Source: DATGFK01 sp040007395
GTDB lineage: Bacteria; Chloroflexota; Anaerolineae; Aggregatilineales; UBA2796
DNA length: 30,912 nucleotides
Reading direction: 5' to 3'
Assembly (NCBI GenBank): GCA_040007395.1
Contig: JBDTVG010000006.1
Coordinates: forward strand, 1 to 30,912
The notes below the pieces were generated by a model. It had not been told where the DNA came from and made no database searches. It saw only the letters and a program-made list of their open reading frames with translations. Made by a program: the position numbers and the translations under genes. Below, in pieces: positions 10,301 through 17,304 of this stretch. Positions within the stretch are counted from its first letter, which is position 1; every line of letters starts with the position of its first letter.

Positions 10301-10788
10301 GCAGTAGCAAATGGATCGCGATCACTGTCCGGGCCGTCGCAATCCGGGTTCAGGATCTCGCCATCGACAAATTCACACTCGTACTCGTCTTTGCGCCGGA
10401 AGAACAGCCAGTTGATCTTCTGAAGCGCTTCCCAATTCTGGCGGGCGGTCACTTCCCACGGCTTGTTAAACCAAACGCCTGCCATGATCTTTTCGTCGAT
10501 TGGACGGCGAATGACTGGAACGATTTGCTTGTTCATCTGGCGAGCGTAGGCCAGTTCGTCATTGCAGACTTTGGAGCCAAGCGAATCCGGGGTAACGACA
10601 AAAATGAAGGTATCAGACTTTTCGATACCCTCGCAGATTTCTTTCCACCACTCGGCGGAATAGGGAATACCTTCCCAGTCTACCCAGATACTACGCTGTG
10701 CCGTCTCCAGTGCATCAAACAGGCGGCGGACAAAGACTTTATCGCGCCGTGAATACGAGATAAAAATCGATTGTGGTGAGTCAGTCAT
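7363..10788 (-). CDS. Membrane-anchored TIR domain protein with 14 WD40 repeats
   Basis: An N-terminal TIR domain (about 1-145) starts SIFISYSRRDKVFVRRLFDAL. The conserved Glu of NAD+-cleaving TIRs is present as E78 in SKVCNDELAYA. A basic helix and one transmembrane segment (about 256-280, IGLLVVGVLALAATVFASL) follow. Next is a repeated linker containing QGRAIVGQQ twice and a Thr/Pro-rich stretch. Residues about 435-1085 hold 14 WD40-type repeats by my count (AFSPDGKT...RLWD pattern), enough for two seven-bladed propellers. The tail has two Cys (in FACSRV and PTCPQF). The topology suggests a cytoplasmic TIR, with the propellers on the other side if the single span holds. Similar TIR-WD40 proteins exist in Chloroflexota and Cyanobacteria, and defence or signalling roles are inferred. 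GC matches its neighbours apart from the restriction-enzyme TRD. Confidence 0.88.
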   Translation of the reverse strand: MTDSPQSIFISYSRRDKVFVRRLFDALETAQRSIWVDWEGIPYSAEWWKEICEGIEKSDTFIFVVTPDSLGSKVCNDELAYARQMNKQIVPVIRRPIDEKIMAGVWFNKPWEVTARQNWEALQKINWLFFRRKDEYECEFVDGEILNPDCDGPDSDRDPFATAFESLIATTETDLEHIKMHTRLLIRAREWEVRGQNPSLLLRGDDLRAAVEWLAQAGQTEPLPTAFHKQYVEASAKWEAEEQARDAATARRVRTLNRATIGLLVVGVLALAATVFASLQAINAGYQSATATVAQGRAIVGQQVAVDAANTATVEQGRAIVGQQTAVSGANIANTAESVAQKTLAPIPATLTPIPITLTAAGQLVKDASLQADSLKWAALANNELLSSSGNAETAALLALRALNIAYTPQADSTLSLALDQLYTRQMFEPNPRKYTINTPSTVKAVAFSPDGTLAAIRVSDLIQIWNIKTGKLVNSLHVTQGNGGFINAAFLPDNKTLMVADASVVITFWDLATFKPIHSFGVGKALNNPVKNTANKAVLSPDGKIVLVAGASNSVYLVDTTLGSTLNTLEGYTGYIENAAFSADSKIIATNSSIIDQTIQFWDSTTGKALQAIHLSSGGPHPFAFSPDGKTILVGDGAGNVQLWDTATGTQKQNIVGVRGAVESVAFSPDRTKIFAGSFFGVGYVFDAGTGKLLRTLTGHNATLSDAQFSPDSQALLTASEDGTARLWNINSPVPHTLQAPKGVVQGDARAVAFAPDSKTFFTSGSDPTIQQWDAITGAPLRQFVPKLDAFTVNNPRLLDPRRGDTTYAFSISSMAVSPDGNWIATATYDNVIELWNTHTNQPQFLYSEHMDQITSMAFSPDSKMLLTGSLDKTAELFDLTNIFSIKPYRIFTENKGSIYGVAFAPDGKSIVTASGGATEYDSAVLWDIGTGQMRLRFLPPKLTSFDYANGKSLKNMFRAVAFSPDGKTVATGHQDGTVRLWQVDNGGMLRTFLGHTNIINSVAFSPDGKLIATGSVDHTARLWDVTTGKVVRLLEGHVSQVSSVAFSPDGKTVITGSYDRVRIWNVDYHDFVAFACSRVTRDFYQTVPKDERKTFGITDQNPTCPQFSNGPKPVQFPGNGPGIVRPVLPVVPVSPTKTP

Positions 10789-10847
10789 GGGTTATTTAGG
10801 ACACTAATTTTGAATGACGATGCTTATCACTGTAGACCGATCAGGCA

Positions 10848-10905
10848 AGGATTGCAACTTGCAAAACGCTGTGTTTTCAGACTAGACAGAACAAGTTGCA
10901 ATCCT
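10848..10905. repeat. 14-bp perfect inverted repeat with nested hairpin
   Basis: AGGATTGCAACTTG (10848-10861) and CAAGTTGCAATCCT (10892-10905) are perfect reverse complements. A smaller stem AAAAC (10863-10867) / GTTTT (10873-10877) sits inside the 30-nt loop. It lies between two leftward genes, after the BNR protein and before the TIR-WD40 protein. It could be a terminator, an operator or a small palindromic repeat. Confidence 0.7.
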
Positions 10906-10925
10906 AACCCATGTACATTTCCGGA

Positions 10926-12077
10926 TCAGGTCATGGCGACTTCGATGGAAGCGATAGGCGGCAGGAAATCGGCAAGGATTTCCCAAGTATCGCCGTCATC
11001 GCGGCTGTAGAAAAGTTGGCCTGTATCCGTACCTGCGTAAAGGCCAGCCGGCGACAGCGTATCGGCTGCCATCGCCTCGCGCAGCACAACCACATGGGCG
11101 TTCGTAGGCAGTCCATTGGTAATCCGCTGCCAATTTTCTCCACCATCGCGGCTGCGCCAGACCGCCGCCTGACCTTCAACACTCATGCGGAACTGATCGC
11201 TTTCTTCCAGCATGACGTAGATTGTCTGCGGGTCATGGGGATGGATGACCATTGGAAAGCCGAAGCGACTCGGCAGCTTGTCCTCACCAATGTCGATCCA
11301 GTCGTCGCCGCAGTCATCGCTGCGATATACGCCACAGTGGTTTTGCTGGAATAGTACATCGGGTCGGGAAGGATGCAGCGCGAGTTTGTGAACACACTGT
11401 CCAAACTCAGGATAAGTTTTTGCCCCAAAATCCGCCAAAACATTCTTATTGCGCGGTTGCCAGCTTTGCCCGCCATCGTCGGTGCGATACACGCCCGCCG
11501 CCGAAACTGCCACATACATCCGATTGTGGTCGCGTGGGTCAAGGACTATGCTGTGCAAGCACAGACCACCCGCGCCGGGATTCCACTGACCGCGCTGTGG
11601 GTGGTCGTACAGCCCTTCGTTGATGACCCAAGTTTCGCCGCGATCCGTCGACTTGAACAAGGAGGCTGGCTGTACACCCGCATAAAGTACATCTGGTTCA
11701 TCGGCTCGCCCCGGCTCGATATTCCAGACTTTAATCACTGCTTCGGGGGTTTCTGGTATCCCATTACCGTCGAAGGCTTCTTCGGGTGTGCCACCGGGAC
11801 GACCCGACACCGAAGGCCGCGAGAACTTCGGCGGTTCTGGACTTTGCTGCCACGTTTGACCCATATCGTCAGAATATTGAATAGTCGAGCCGAACACGAA
11901 ATGGCTAGCAGCGGCGTACAGTCGCCCATGGCGGGGGTCCATGACGATGTGCATGATGTTCCAGCCTTTGAACAGAATGTCGCTGACCGACCACTGCTTG
12001 CGATCTTTGTCGCTGGTGAAAATGAAGCCGCCTTTACGGGTGCCAACCAGAATGTTTACCTTCGAGGGAGTGCTCAT
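10926..12077 (-). CDS. BNR/sialidase-like beta-propeller protein (VPS10/YCF48-type repeats)
   Basis: A 383-aa protein made almost wholly of Asp-box-type repeats. Segments such as STDRGETWVINEG, RTDDGGQSWQPRN, RSDDCGDDWIDIG, RSRDGGENWQRIT and YSRDDGDTWEILA occur at regular spacing, as in BNR/sialidase and photosystem II assembly (YCF48-like) propellers. No signal peptide is seen. The N terminus VNILVGTRKGGFIFTSD is that of a widespread cytoplasmic 'exo-alpha-sialidase-like' group of unknown function. The sialidase FRIP motif and catalytic residues are not recognisable, so I would not call it a glycosidase. AGGAAAA precedes ATG 12077. It is isolated by a 307-bp gap upstream and by the 10848-10905 inverted repeat downstream. 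Confidence 0.85.
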   Translation of the reverse strand: MSTPSKVNILVGTRKGGFIFTSDKDRKQWSVSDILFKGWNIMHIVMDPRHGRLYAAASHFVFGSTIQYSDDMGQTWQQSPEPPKFSRPSVSGRPGGTPEEAFDGNGIPETPEAVIKVWNIEPGRADEPDVLYAGVQPASLFKSTDRGETWVINEGLYDHPQRGQWNPGAGGLCLHSIVLDPRDHNRMYVAVSAAGVYRTDDGGQSWQPRNKNVLADFGAKTYPEFGQCVHKLALHPSRPDVLFQQNHCGVYRSDDCGDDWIDIGEDKLPSRFGFPMVIHPHDPQTIYVMLEESDQFRMSVEGQAAVWRSRDGGENWQRITNGLPTNAHVVVLREAMAADTLSPAGLYAGTDTGQLFYSRDDGDTWEILADFLPPIASIEVAMT

Positions 12078-12384
12078 TTAGGTTTTCCTTTTGCAACAGA
12101 CAGAATGATTTAAGTATATCACAAATTTAGCTCATTTGTTCTGCCATGTCAAGGAGCCATTCACCCAAGACTATCGCATCAAAATGAAAGATGGGTCATT
12201 CCACCCTAGCTGTTATCTGCCTAAGGCTAGGGAGTTCAACCTTGTAGCGGACAGGGCAAGCCCTGTCCCTACACCAATGCGCGTTATCTAGGGACAACAC
12301 AGGCGTTGTCCGCTGAACTTTTTTAAGTGAGATAATTTTTGATGCGTTTGCACACGCCCAATCACCCGATCTCAGGACATGCCA
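12078..12384. repeat. 307-bp intergenic region with three hairpins (probable dispersed repeat)
   Basis: No coding potential was seen. It contains CCCTAGC (12204-12210) / GCTAGGG (12226-12232); a strong palindrome, TGTAG-C-GGACAGGGC-AA-GCCCTGTCC-CTACA (12243-12273); and GGACAAC (12292-12298) / GTTGTCC (12305-12311). The second, reading like TGTAGGGACAGGGC in reverse, resembles short palindromes I recall scattered between genes in Chloroflexota and cyanobacterial genomes. The promoter of the BNR gene should lie in the left part, but no convincing pair of hexamers was found. Confidence 0.6.
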
Positions 12385-13482
12385 CTACTTAAGCGTATAG
12401 ACGACCTGACCGTTGATGAGCGTCATTTCGACTTGCAAATCGCTGAGGCGTTCGGCGGGCGCACGTAGTGGATCGCCAGACAAGATCGCGAAGTCGGCAT
12501 ACTTGCCGGGAACCATTGATCCCTTCAAGCTATCTTCGCCTACCACAAGCGCCCCACCCAGCGTATAGAGTGACAGCGCTTCCGCGATGGTAATCTGCGT
12601 GGTGGCAGCTTTCATCCCGACCAACGGGTTTACATCGGGTACAGCCGAGGCATTCGAACCAAAGCCGAGACTTACTCCGCTGTCCAGCAATTTGCGTAAC
12701 GGCGCGGGATTCTGAGTAAGGATGGGGCGCACCACGATATTGATCCCCGATTGGCGGCAGCGCTGGATCTGATCGTCGGTGGGGTGGACGCACTGTTCGA
12801 TCCGGTGTTTGAGCCGCGACACCAGACGATTAGACGCATATTCGATTGCACTAATGGCCTGTTCAATGGCGGCTTCGCTCACTGCATGAATAGTCGCACG
12901 CAACCCCGCCCGATGCACATCCCAGACCATTGCCCGCATCTGATCGTCTGTAGATCGCAGTGTGCCACTTTGATCAATATCGGCAAACAGTTTGATCGTA
13001 TCGATCCGCAGCCAATTCGACTCGAAACGTTCCGGTAGGGGAATCTTGGTACCGTCAGGGTGGTAGCGCAGCGCAATTGCGTTGACACGCAGCGGCAGGC
13101 GGCGATCAGCGGCAAGTTGGCGATAGGCTTCCAACTGTGGCGGAGTCAAGCCCGCGTCGGTAATGTTGGTGATACCCAACCGCACCAGCAATTTGGCAGC
13201 GGCTAGAATCACCGCCTCGAAGCCAGAGTCGGTAGGGCTGCCTGCTGCCAGTCCGACTCGCTCGATATGCAGGTGAGCATCGTTAAAGCCGGGGATAAGG
13301 GTGCGACCTGTCAGATCAATATAACGGGTGTGGGGGTGGGCTGTCGCCTCAACGGCCTCCAATGTGCCAACGGTAACAATATGTCCATTGGCAACCGCGA
13401 CCGCTTCGGCGGTGGGGTGAGCTGTATCCAGCGTGTGGATCGTGCCATTACTCAGGATTAGTTCAGCGCGTGTAGTTGTCAT
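12385..13482 (-). CDS. Amidohydrolase-family protein (YtcJ-like), shortened and with altered active site
   Basis: The N-terminal strand GTIHTLDTAHP and the motif GRTLIPGFNDAHLH (H70, H72) place it in the metal-dependent amidohydrolase superfamily, closest to the YtcJ/amidohydrolase-3 group. KLFAD (K164), IHAV (H199) and KHRIE (H226) match the remaining usual metal sites. Two features are odd. It has 365 aa against roughly 500-550 in YtcJ-like proteins, with sequence missing after H72 and after K164. The usual catalytic Asp of the GSD motif is Asn (GFGSNASA, N277), and the GD after the third-strand His is SE. A GAGG ribosome-binding site stands close to ATG 13482, and the frame is clean, so it is expressed or only recently decayed. 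Substrate unknown; activity is doubtful. Confidence 0.85.
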   Translation of the reverse strand: MTTTRAELILSNGTIHTLDTAHPTAEAVAVANGHIVTVGTLEAVEATAHPHTRYIDLTGRTLIPGFNDAHLHIERVGLAAGSPTDSGFEAVILAAAKLLVRLGITNITDAGLTPPQLEAYRQLAADRRLPLRVNAIALRYHPDGTKIPLPERFESNWLRIDTIKLFADIDQSGTLRSTDDQMRAMVWDVHRAGLRATIHAVSEAAIEQAISAIEYASNRLVSRLKHRIEQCVHPTDDQIQRCRQSGINIVVRPILTQNPAPLRKLLDSGVSLGFGSNASAVPDVNPLVGMKAATTQITIAEALSLYTLGGALVVGEDSLKGSMVPGKYADFAILSGDPLRAPAERLSDLQVEMTLINGQVVYTLK

Positions 13483-13554
13483 TAACCTCGCTTATCGGCA
13501 ATGTTGCCGTCATTGGAAAAGAGTAGAACAAATGTAGCGCGGTGATAGATTTTG

Positions 13555-13767
13555 CTAGGCTTCGGTAGAATCGGCACTGCGCGATGGATCGCCTTCTAAA
13601 GATAGCCTTGCTCTCTCAAGAATGAGGCGAATGAAATTTTTGTCGCCATGCGACGTAATGATTACCCAGCCATCGTTCACTAATTTGTTTACCTTCTCAA
13701 GCCACACTTTCAGGCTATCCGGGTTTGAGGCTTTCTCTAGCGTGATGATTCGATGCTCTTTGGGCAT
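13555..13767 (-). CDS. Small conserved-looking hypothetical protein, 70 aa
   Basis: Not recognised. It starts at ATG 13767, only 4 bp after the stop of the PaiB-like gene, with an AGGA site inside the end of that gene, so translation is probably coupled. The sequence reads as helix (SLKVWLEKVNKLVNDG), strand (WVIITSHGD), helix (FIRLILERA) and a polar tail. The pattern of a helix followed by NDGWVIITSHG recalls DUF4177-type small proteins (GWElv), but this is weak. No membrane segment or Cys is present. Confidence 0.6.
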   Translation of the reverse strand: MPKEHRIITLEKASNPDSLKVWLEKVNKLVNDGWVIITSHGDKNFIRLILERARLSLEGDPSRSADSTEA

Positions 13768-13771
13768 ATTC

Positions 13772-14425
13772 CTAGCGATTCTTGGTAGGTAAATGGTTAT
13801 CTGCTGACACGCGCTGATCCATTAGGCCGGCAACCTGCCGATCTAGTTCGTTGAGGCTTTGCGACAGTGCCTCAATGACATGCTGCTGATCTGTCTCAGA
13901 TCGATTCTGACTCAGCTTGAATTTGCCCTCAAGCCGGGTGATGGTGATTTCAAAGCCCACAATTGCGGCAAGCTGGCGATGCACAGAGGCTTCTGAATTC
14001 TGGATAGACCAAGGGCTTTCAAAGCCTAGCTCATGGGCATCGACGAGTTGCGTTAACATCCTGTACATTTGCTCATCGTCCGTGATGATGCGTGGAACAC
14101 CATAGGCATGAACCACCGCCATGTTCCACGTCGGCACATTGGTTTGAGTCGGCTCGTACCAAGACGGCGAGATATACGCATGAGCGCCCTGAAAAATGAT
14201 AAGGGCTTCGTGTTCGCCATCAAAGGTTTTCCACTGGGCATTCGCACGCGCCATGTGTGCGACCAACGTGCCATGCTGTCCTCGTGACGGGTCGAGGTAA
14301 AAGGGCAGGTGCGTCGCGCAAAGCTGACCATCGTTTGAGGTGACGAGCACAGCAAAGTTATTTTGCTGCATAAAATCGTGTAAAACGCTTTGATCTTCTT
14401 CTCTAAACGCACCCGGAATATACAT
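13772..14425 (-). CDS. PaiB-like FMN-binding protein
   Basis: A split-barrel FMN-binding protein of the PaiB family, described in Bacillus as a negative regulator of sporulation and protease genes. The whole length matches the family (217 aa against about 205-210). MYIPGAFREED begins as usual. The middle has ALIIFQGAHAYISPSWYE and VPTWNMAVVHAYG, the family signature. The C-terminal part has GFEITITRLEGKFKLSQNRS, the usual end of the fold. It lies 36 bp downstream of lysT and 4 bp upstream of the 70-aa ORF, so it may be transcribed with the lysine genes. There is no DNA-binding helix-turn-helix, so a direct regulatory role here is unproven; flavin-dependent chemistry is equally possible. Confidence 0.92.
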   Translation of the reverse strand: MYIPGAFREEDQSVLHDFMQQNNFAVLVTSNDGQLCATHLPFYLDPSRGQHGTLVAHMARANAQWKTFDGEHEALIIFQGAHAYISPSWYEPTQTNVPTWNMAVVHAYGVPRIITDDEQMYRMLTQLVDAHELGFESPWSIQNSEASVHRQLAAIVGFEITITRLEGKFKLSQNRSETDQQHVIEALSQSLNELDRQVAGLMDQRVSADNHLPTKNR

Positions 14426-14461
14426 TGAAGCTTTTGAGTCTTTCTTTCTCAGTCTAACATA

Positions 14462-15718
14462 CTACAAATCGCGAGGATCGGTGATCTTGCCGGTAATGGC
14501 GCTGGCGGCAACTACCGCCGGACTCGCCAGATAGATCGGTGCGTCGGCAGTCCCCATGCGTCCGCGAAAATTACGATTGGCGCTGCTGATCGTCACTTCA
14601 TGCGGCGCGGGTACGCCCATGTGGTTGCCCATGCACGGCCCGCAACCCGGCGTACCGAGTACCGCCCCGGCTTCCATGAGCGTTTGCAGATAGCCCAACC
14701 GCATCGCGTCCTGCATGATCACGCTTGACGCGGGGATGACCAATAAGCGCGTCCCCGCCGCCACATGCCGCCCCTTGACAACCTCAGCGGCAGCGGCAAT
14801 ATCTTCGAGCCGACCATTGGTGCAGGTTCCGATAAACGCCTGCTGCACCGATGTGCCAGCGACTTCCGAAACATTCCGCACATTGCCGGGATTATCGGGG
14901 CAAGCCACGACTGGTTCTAATTTCGACACATCGTAGTGATGTTCAACAGCATAGATCGCGTCATCATCAGGATAGATCGGCGTGTAGGGACGGCGGGCGC
15001 GACCTTCGAGGTACCTAAAGATCGCCCCATCGGGCGGCAAGTAAGCCGTTTTTGCGCCGAACTCCGCCATCATATTCGGGATCACGGCGCGGCTTTCCAA
15101 ACTCAAAGCGCTAATGGCAGGGCCGCTAAATTCAATCGACATATAGATGCCGCCGTCTACGCCGAAGTCACCCATCAGGCGCAGGCAGAAATCTTTGGCA
15201 GTTACGCCCGCAGGCCATTCGCCCGTTAGCACAACCTTCATCGACTCCGGAACACGCATCCACAGTTCGCCCGTCGCCCACAGTGCCGCCACTTCGGAGC
15301 GACCTATGCCCGCGCCGAACGCCCCCAACCAGCCAAAGTGCGGCGTGTGGCTATCCGAGCCGAGGATCAGTTCGCCGGGTAAGATCACGCCTTCTTCGCT
15401 GTGAACCTGATGGCAGATGCCGCGCCCCACCTCGAAGAAGGTCGTGACTCCCTGTTCCTTGACGAACTGGCGTACTTCGGCATGGTTCTGGGCGTGCTGC
15501 GTGGTCGGCGCAGGCACAGCATGATCCAGCGTGATCGCCAGCCGTTCTGGGTATTTAACTTTGGTGATACCAAGTTTTTTAAAAGTTTTGTAAATCGCGG
15601 CGGTATTATCATGGCTCATCACGACATCTGGGCTAGCATCAACGATCTGTCCAGCAACGACAGAGGGTAAGCCCGCCGCCCGCGCCAACGCTTTTTCGGC
15701 AAAGGTGTATCCGGTCAT
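14462..15718 (-). CDS. lysT: Homoaconitase / 3-isopropylmalate dehydratase large subunit
   Basis: A [4Fe-4S] hydro-lyase large subunit. In the alpha-aminoadipate lysine route it converts homocitrate through cis-homoaconitate to homoisocitrate; the same family serves leucine synthesis as LeuC. Cluster Cys are visible in FIGTCTNGRLED and in GTPGCGPCMGNHMG. GSDSHTPHFGWLGAFG and NRNFRGRMG are conserved. At 418 aa it matches the short (Thermus/archaeal) type rather than the 466-aa E. coli LeuC, and it reads strikingly like Thermus LysT. Placement with lysS, lysJ and lysZ favours lysine over leucine, but LeuC activity cannot be excluded. The small subunit (lysU/leuD) is not beside it. No strong ribosome-binding site is seen before ATG 15718; AGGACA lies rather far upstream. 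Confidence 0.93.
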   Translation of the reverse strand: MTGYTFAEKALARAAGLPSVVAGQIVDASPDVVMSHDNTAAIYKTFKKLGITKVKYPERLAITLDHAVPAPTTQHAQNHAEVRQFVKEQGVTTFFEVGRGICHQVHSEEGVILPGELILGSDSHTPHFGWLGAFGAGIGRSEVAALWATGELWMRVPESMKVVLTGEWPAGVTAKDFCLRLMGDFGVDGGIYMSIEFSGPAISALSLESRAVIPNMMAEFGAKTAYLPPDGAIFRYLEGRARRPYTPIYPDDDAIYAVEHHYDVSKLEPVVACPDNPGNVRNVSEVAGTSVQQAFIGTCTNGRLEDIAAAAEVVKGRHVAAGTRLLVIPASSVIMQDAMRLGYLQTLMEAGAVLGTPGCGPCMGNHMGVPAPHEVTISSANRNFRGRMGTADAPIYLASPAVVAASAITGKITDPRDL

Positions 15719-15766
15719 GGTTTAGTATGTTTGTCCTATTAGCTGTGTGCGTTCGCTAGCCCGACT

Positions 15767-16042
15767 CTAGTCTTCATCCAAAACAGAACGGTAAAAATCG
15801 ATCACATCAAAAACTTGATTCATCAATCCACCGATCTCCTCAAGCATGTCGGGTGCATACAGTTCTCCACTGTCCATCTTCTTTTGGACTCCGGCGGTTG
15901 GAGACTGCATCATAATCAACACGTTAACGAGATTTTGGGCGCTGACCAACGGCGTTTTGATGTCGGACTTAAGCTGCCGCATCAGGGCGCGTTTATCGGC
16001 TGATAAAATAAAGTCTTTATAGTCGTCGGGTTCATCGGTCAT
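15767..16042 (-). CDS. Small DHp-like (histidine-kinase dimerisation-type) protein lacking the His
   Basis: ATG 16042 is preferred, giving 91 aa: a CAGGAA site lies about 12 bp upstream. A longer version from 16096 would run into the end of lysS. The segment LKSDIKTPLVSAQNLVNVL resembles the first helix of the HisKA dimerisation domain (consensus SHEIRTPL...), but Ser stands where the phosphorylated His should be. A second predicted helix (ELYAPDMLEEIGGLMNQVFDVIDFY) could be the other arm of the hairpin. No ATPase domain follows. It sits 19 bp after lysS and 48 bp before lysT, inside the lysine directon. Similar short cytosolic proteins could act as dimerisation or anti-kinase modules. The resemblance is short and could be chance. 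Confidence 0.6.
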   Translation of the reverse strand: MTDEPDDYKDFILSADKRALMRQLKSDIKTPLVSAQNLVNVLIMMQSPTAGVQKKMDSGELYAPDMLEEIGGLMNQVFDVIDFYRSVLDED

Positions 16043-16061
16043 AATGTTATTATTCCTGAAA

Positions 16062-17216
16062 TTAATTAACCTCCTGCTCAGTAACATCCCACGCACGCAG
16101 AAGGGTGTCTACATCTTCTGTGCCTAATGGTCGCTGGTCGGCAAGGGTCTTGATACGCTGGGTAACGCGCTTGATTTGAGCGTCTGTTAATGATAAACCC
16201 AATTCTTGTGCGCGGCTACGAACTGCATTCCAACCTGTCAAACGGTGGGCAATCTTGACATCGCGCTTCAGGCCGAAGTCGTCTGGGTTGATGCTCTCAT
16301 AGGTCTCTGGTGCCGCCAGAACTGCCTTCGTGTGGATGCCGGCCTTGTGCGTAAACGCCGTCGAACCTGTGATGTAATTGTTAAATGGAACCGTGATTCC
16401 AACCATCTCCGCAATCATGTAATCCAGCGCATACAGGCGATCCAACCGATACTTGTTGACGATTAGCTCACGGTTCAGCATGTACAACCGTGCGATCAGC
16501 CCGCCCAATGGCGTGATCCCGTTGCGTTCTCCGATACCCAACACGGTAGTATCAATATGTGTTGCGCCCGCTTCCAGTGCTGCATAGGCGTTGGCAATGG
16601 CGCAGCCCGCATCGTTGTGTCCGTGAAACTCAATATCCAGATGAGTCAGGCGGCGCAACTGTGAAACCAACAGGTGTACTTGCGACGGCGTAGCAATCCC
16701 CACTGTATCGGCTACCCCGAAGCGGTTGGTCACGCCCAACTGAGCGACGGCAAGATATACACGCAGTAAGTCGGCTTCGTTGCTGCGGAAGGAATCTTCT
16801 GTGCTAAAACGTAGCACGATATTTGGGGCTTGCTCACGAATGAAGCACAGTACATCTTGCGCCAGATCGATAATCTCGTCAATGGTCTTGCCGTGACTAT
16901 ACTTACGCAGCGCCTCAGATGTACCGATCACCACATCCAACCCGCCGACTCCCGTGTCGAGTGCTCGTAGCGCGTCATCACGGTTGCAGCGAATATGCGT
17001 CAGAATCGTGGCGTTCAGGTTGAGCTTGACGATTGCCCGTACATCGGCATCACTCTGCTCCGAGGCCAGCGGCGATGAGAGTTCGAGCATCTCCACGCCG
17101 AATTCGTCCAGCGCTTCGGCAATCTTGATCTTCTGTTCGGGGGTAAATTGAGCGCCCGCGAATTGTTCCCCTTCGCGCAGTGTTGATTCGATGATAGCGA
17201 ATTTTTCAAGCGACAT
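16062..17216 (-). CDS. lysS: Homocitrate synthase
   Basis: Condenses acetyl-CoA with 2-oxoglutarate to give homocitrate, the first committed step of alpha-aminoadipate lysine synthesis. It is a DRE-TIM metallolyase. The N-terminal metal/catalytic motif IIESTLREGEQF has E10 and R14, with Glu rather than Asp as in fungal homocitrate synthases. H198 and H200 in EFHGHNDAGCAIAN are the His metal ligands, and GIGERNGITPLGG is conserved. The C-terminal half has FNNYITGSTAFTHKAGIHTKA, as in the Thermus enzyme. At 384 aa the length is normal. An AGGAGA site precedes ATG 17216 by about 12 bp. It lies 88 bp after lysJ, with an inverted repeat in that gap, so it may have its own control. Confidence 0.95.
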   Translation of the reverse strand: MSLEKFAIIESTLREGEQFAGAQFTPEQKIKIAEALDEFGVEMLELSSPLASEQSDADVRAIVKLNLNATILTHIRCNRDDALRALDTGVGGLDVVIGTSEALRKYSHGKTIDEIIDLAQDVLCFIREQAPNIVLRFSTEDSFRSNEADLLRVYLAVAQLGVTNRFGVADTVGIATPSQVHLLVSQLRRLTHLDIEFHGHNDAGCAIANAYAALEAGATHIDTTVLGIGERNGITPLGGLIARLYMLNRELIVNKYRLDRLYALDYMIAEMVGITVPFNNYITGSTAFTHKAGIHTKAVLAAPETYESINPDDFGLKRDVKIAHRLTGWNAVRSRAQELGLSLTDAQIKRVTQRIKTLADQRPLGTEDVDTLLRAWDVTEQEVN

Positions 17217-17236
17217 GATTTGTAGAATTCTCCTAG

Positions 17237-17254
17237 GCGATCAGAGTAGATCGC
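17237..17254. promoter_or_regulatory. Inverted repeat upstream of lysS
   Basis: GCGATC-AGAGTA-GATCGC is a perfect 6-bp inverted repeat 20 bp before the lysS start, just upstream of its AGGAGA site. It may be an operator or a short leader hairpin. Nothing else in the lysJ-lysS gap was recognised. Confidence 0.3.
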
Positions 17255-17304
17255 GACGTTAATGAATTAACAGTTGTTCTATCAGTCAATCAGTATGTTT
17301 CAGA

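Noticed and set aside
10201..10752. Open frame on the + strand (183 codons)
   Set aside because: It is antisense to the well-supported TIR domain coding region.
10926..12077. Sialidase activity for the BNR protein
   Set aside because: Only Asp-box-like repeats are seen. The catalytic Arg triad/FRIP motif was not recognised, and no signal peptide is present.
11373..12113. Long open frame on the + strand (246 codons)
   Set aside because: It is antisense to the BNR-repeat gene, whose repeats are unmistakable, and has no motif or start signal.
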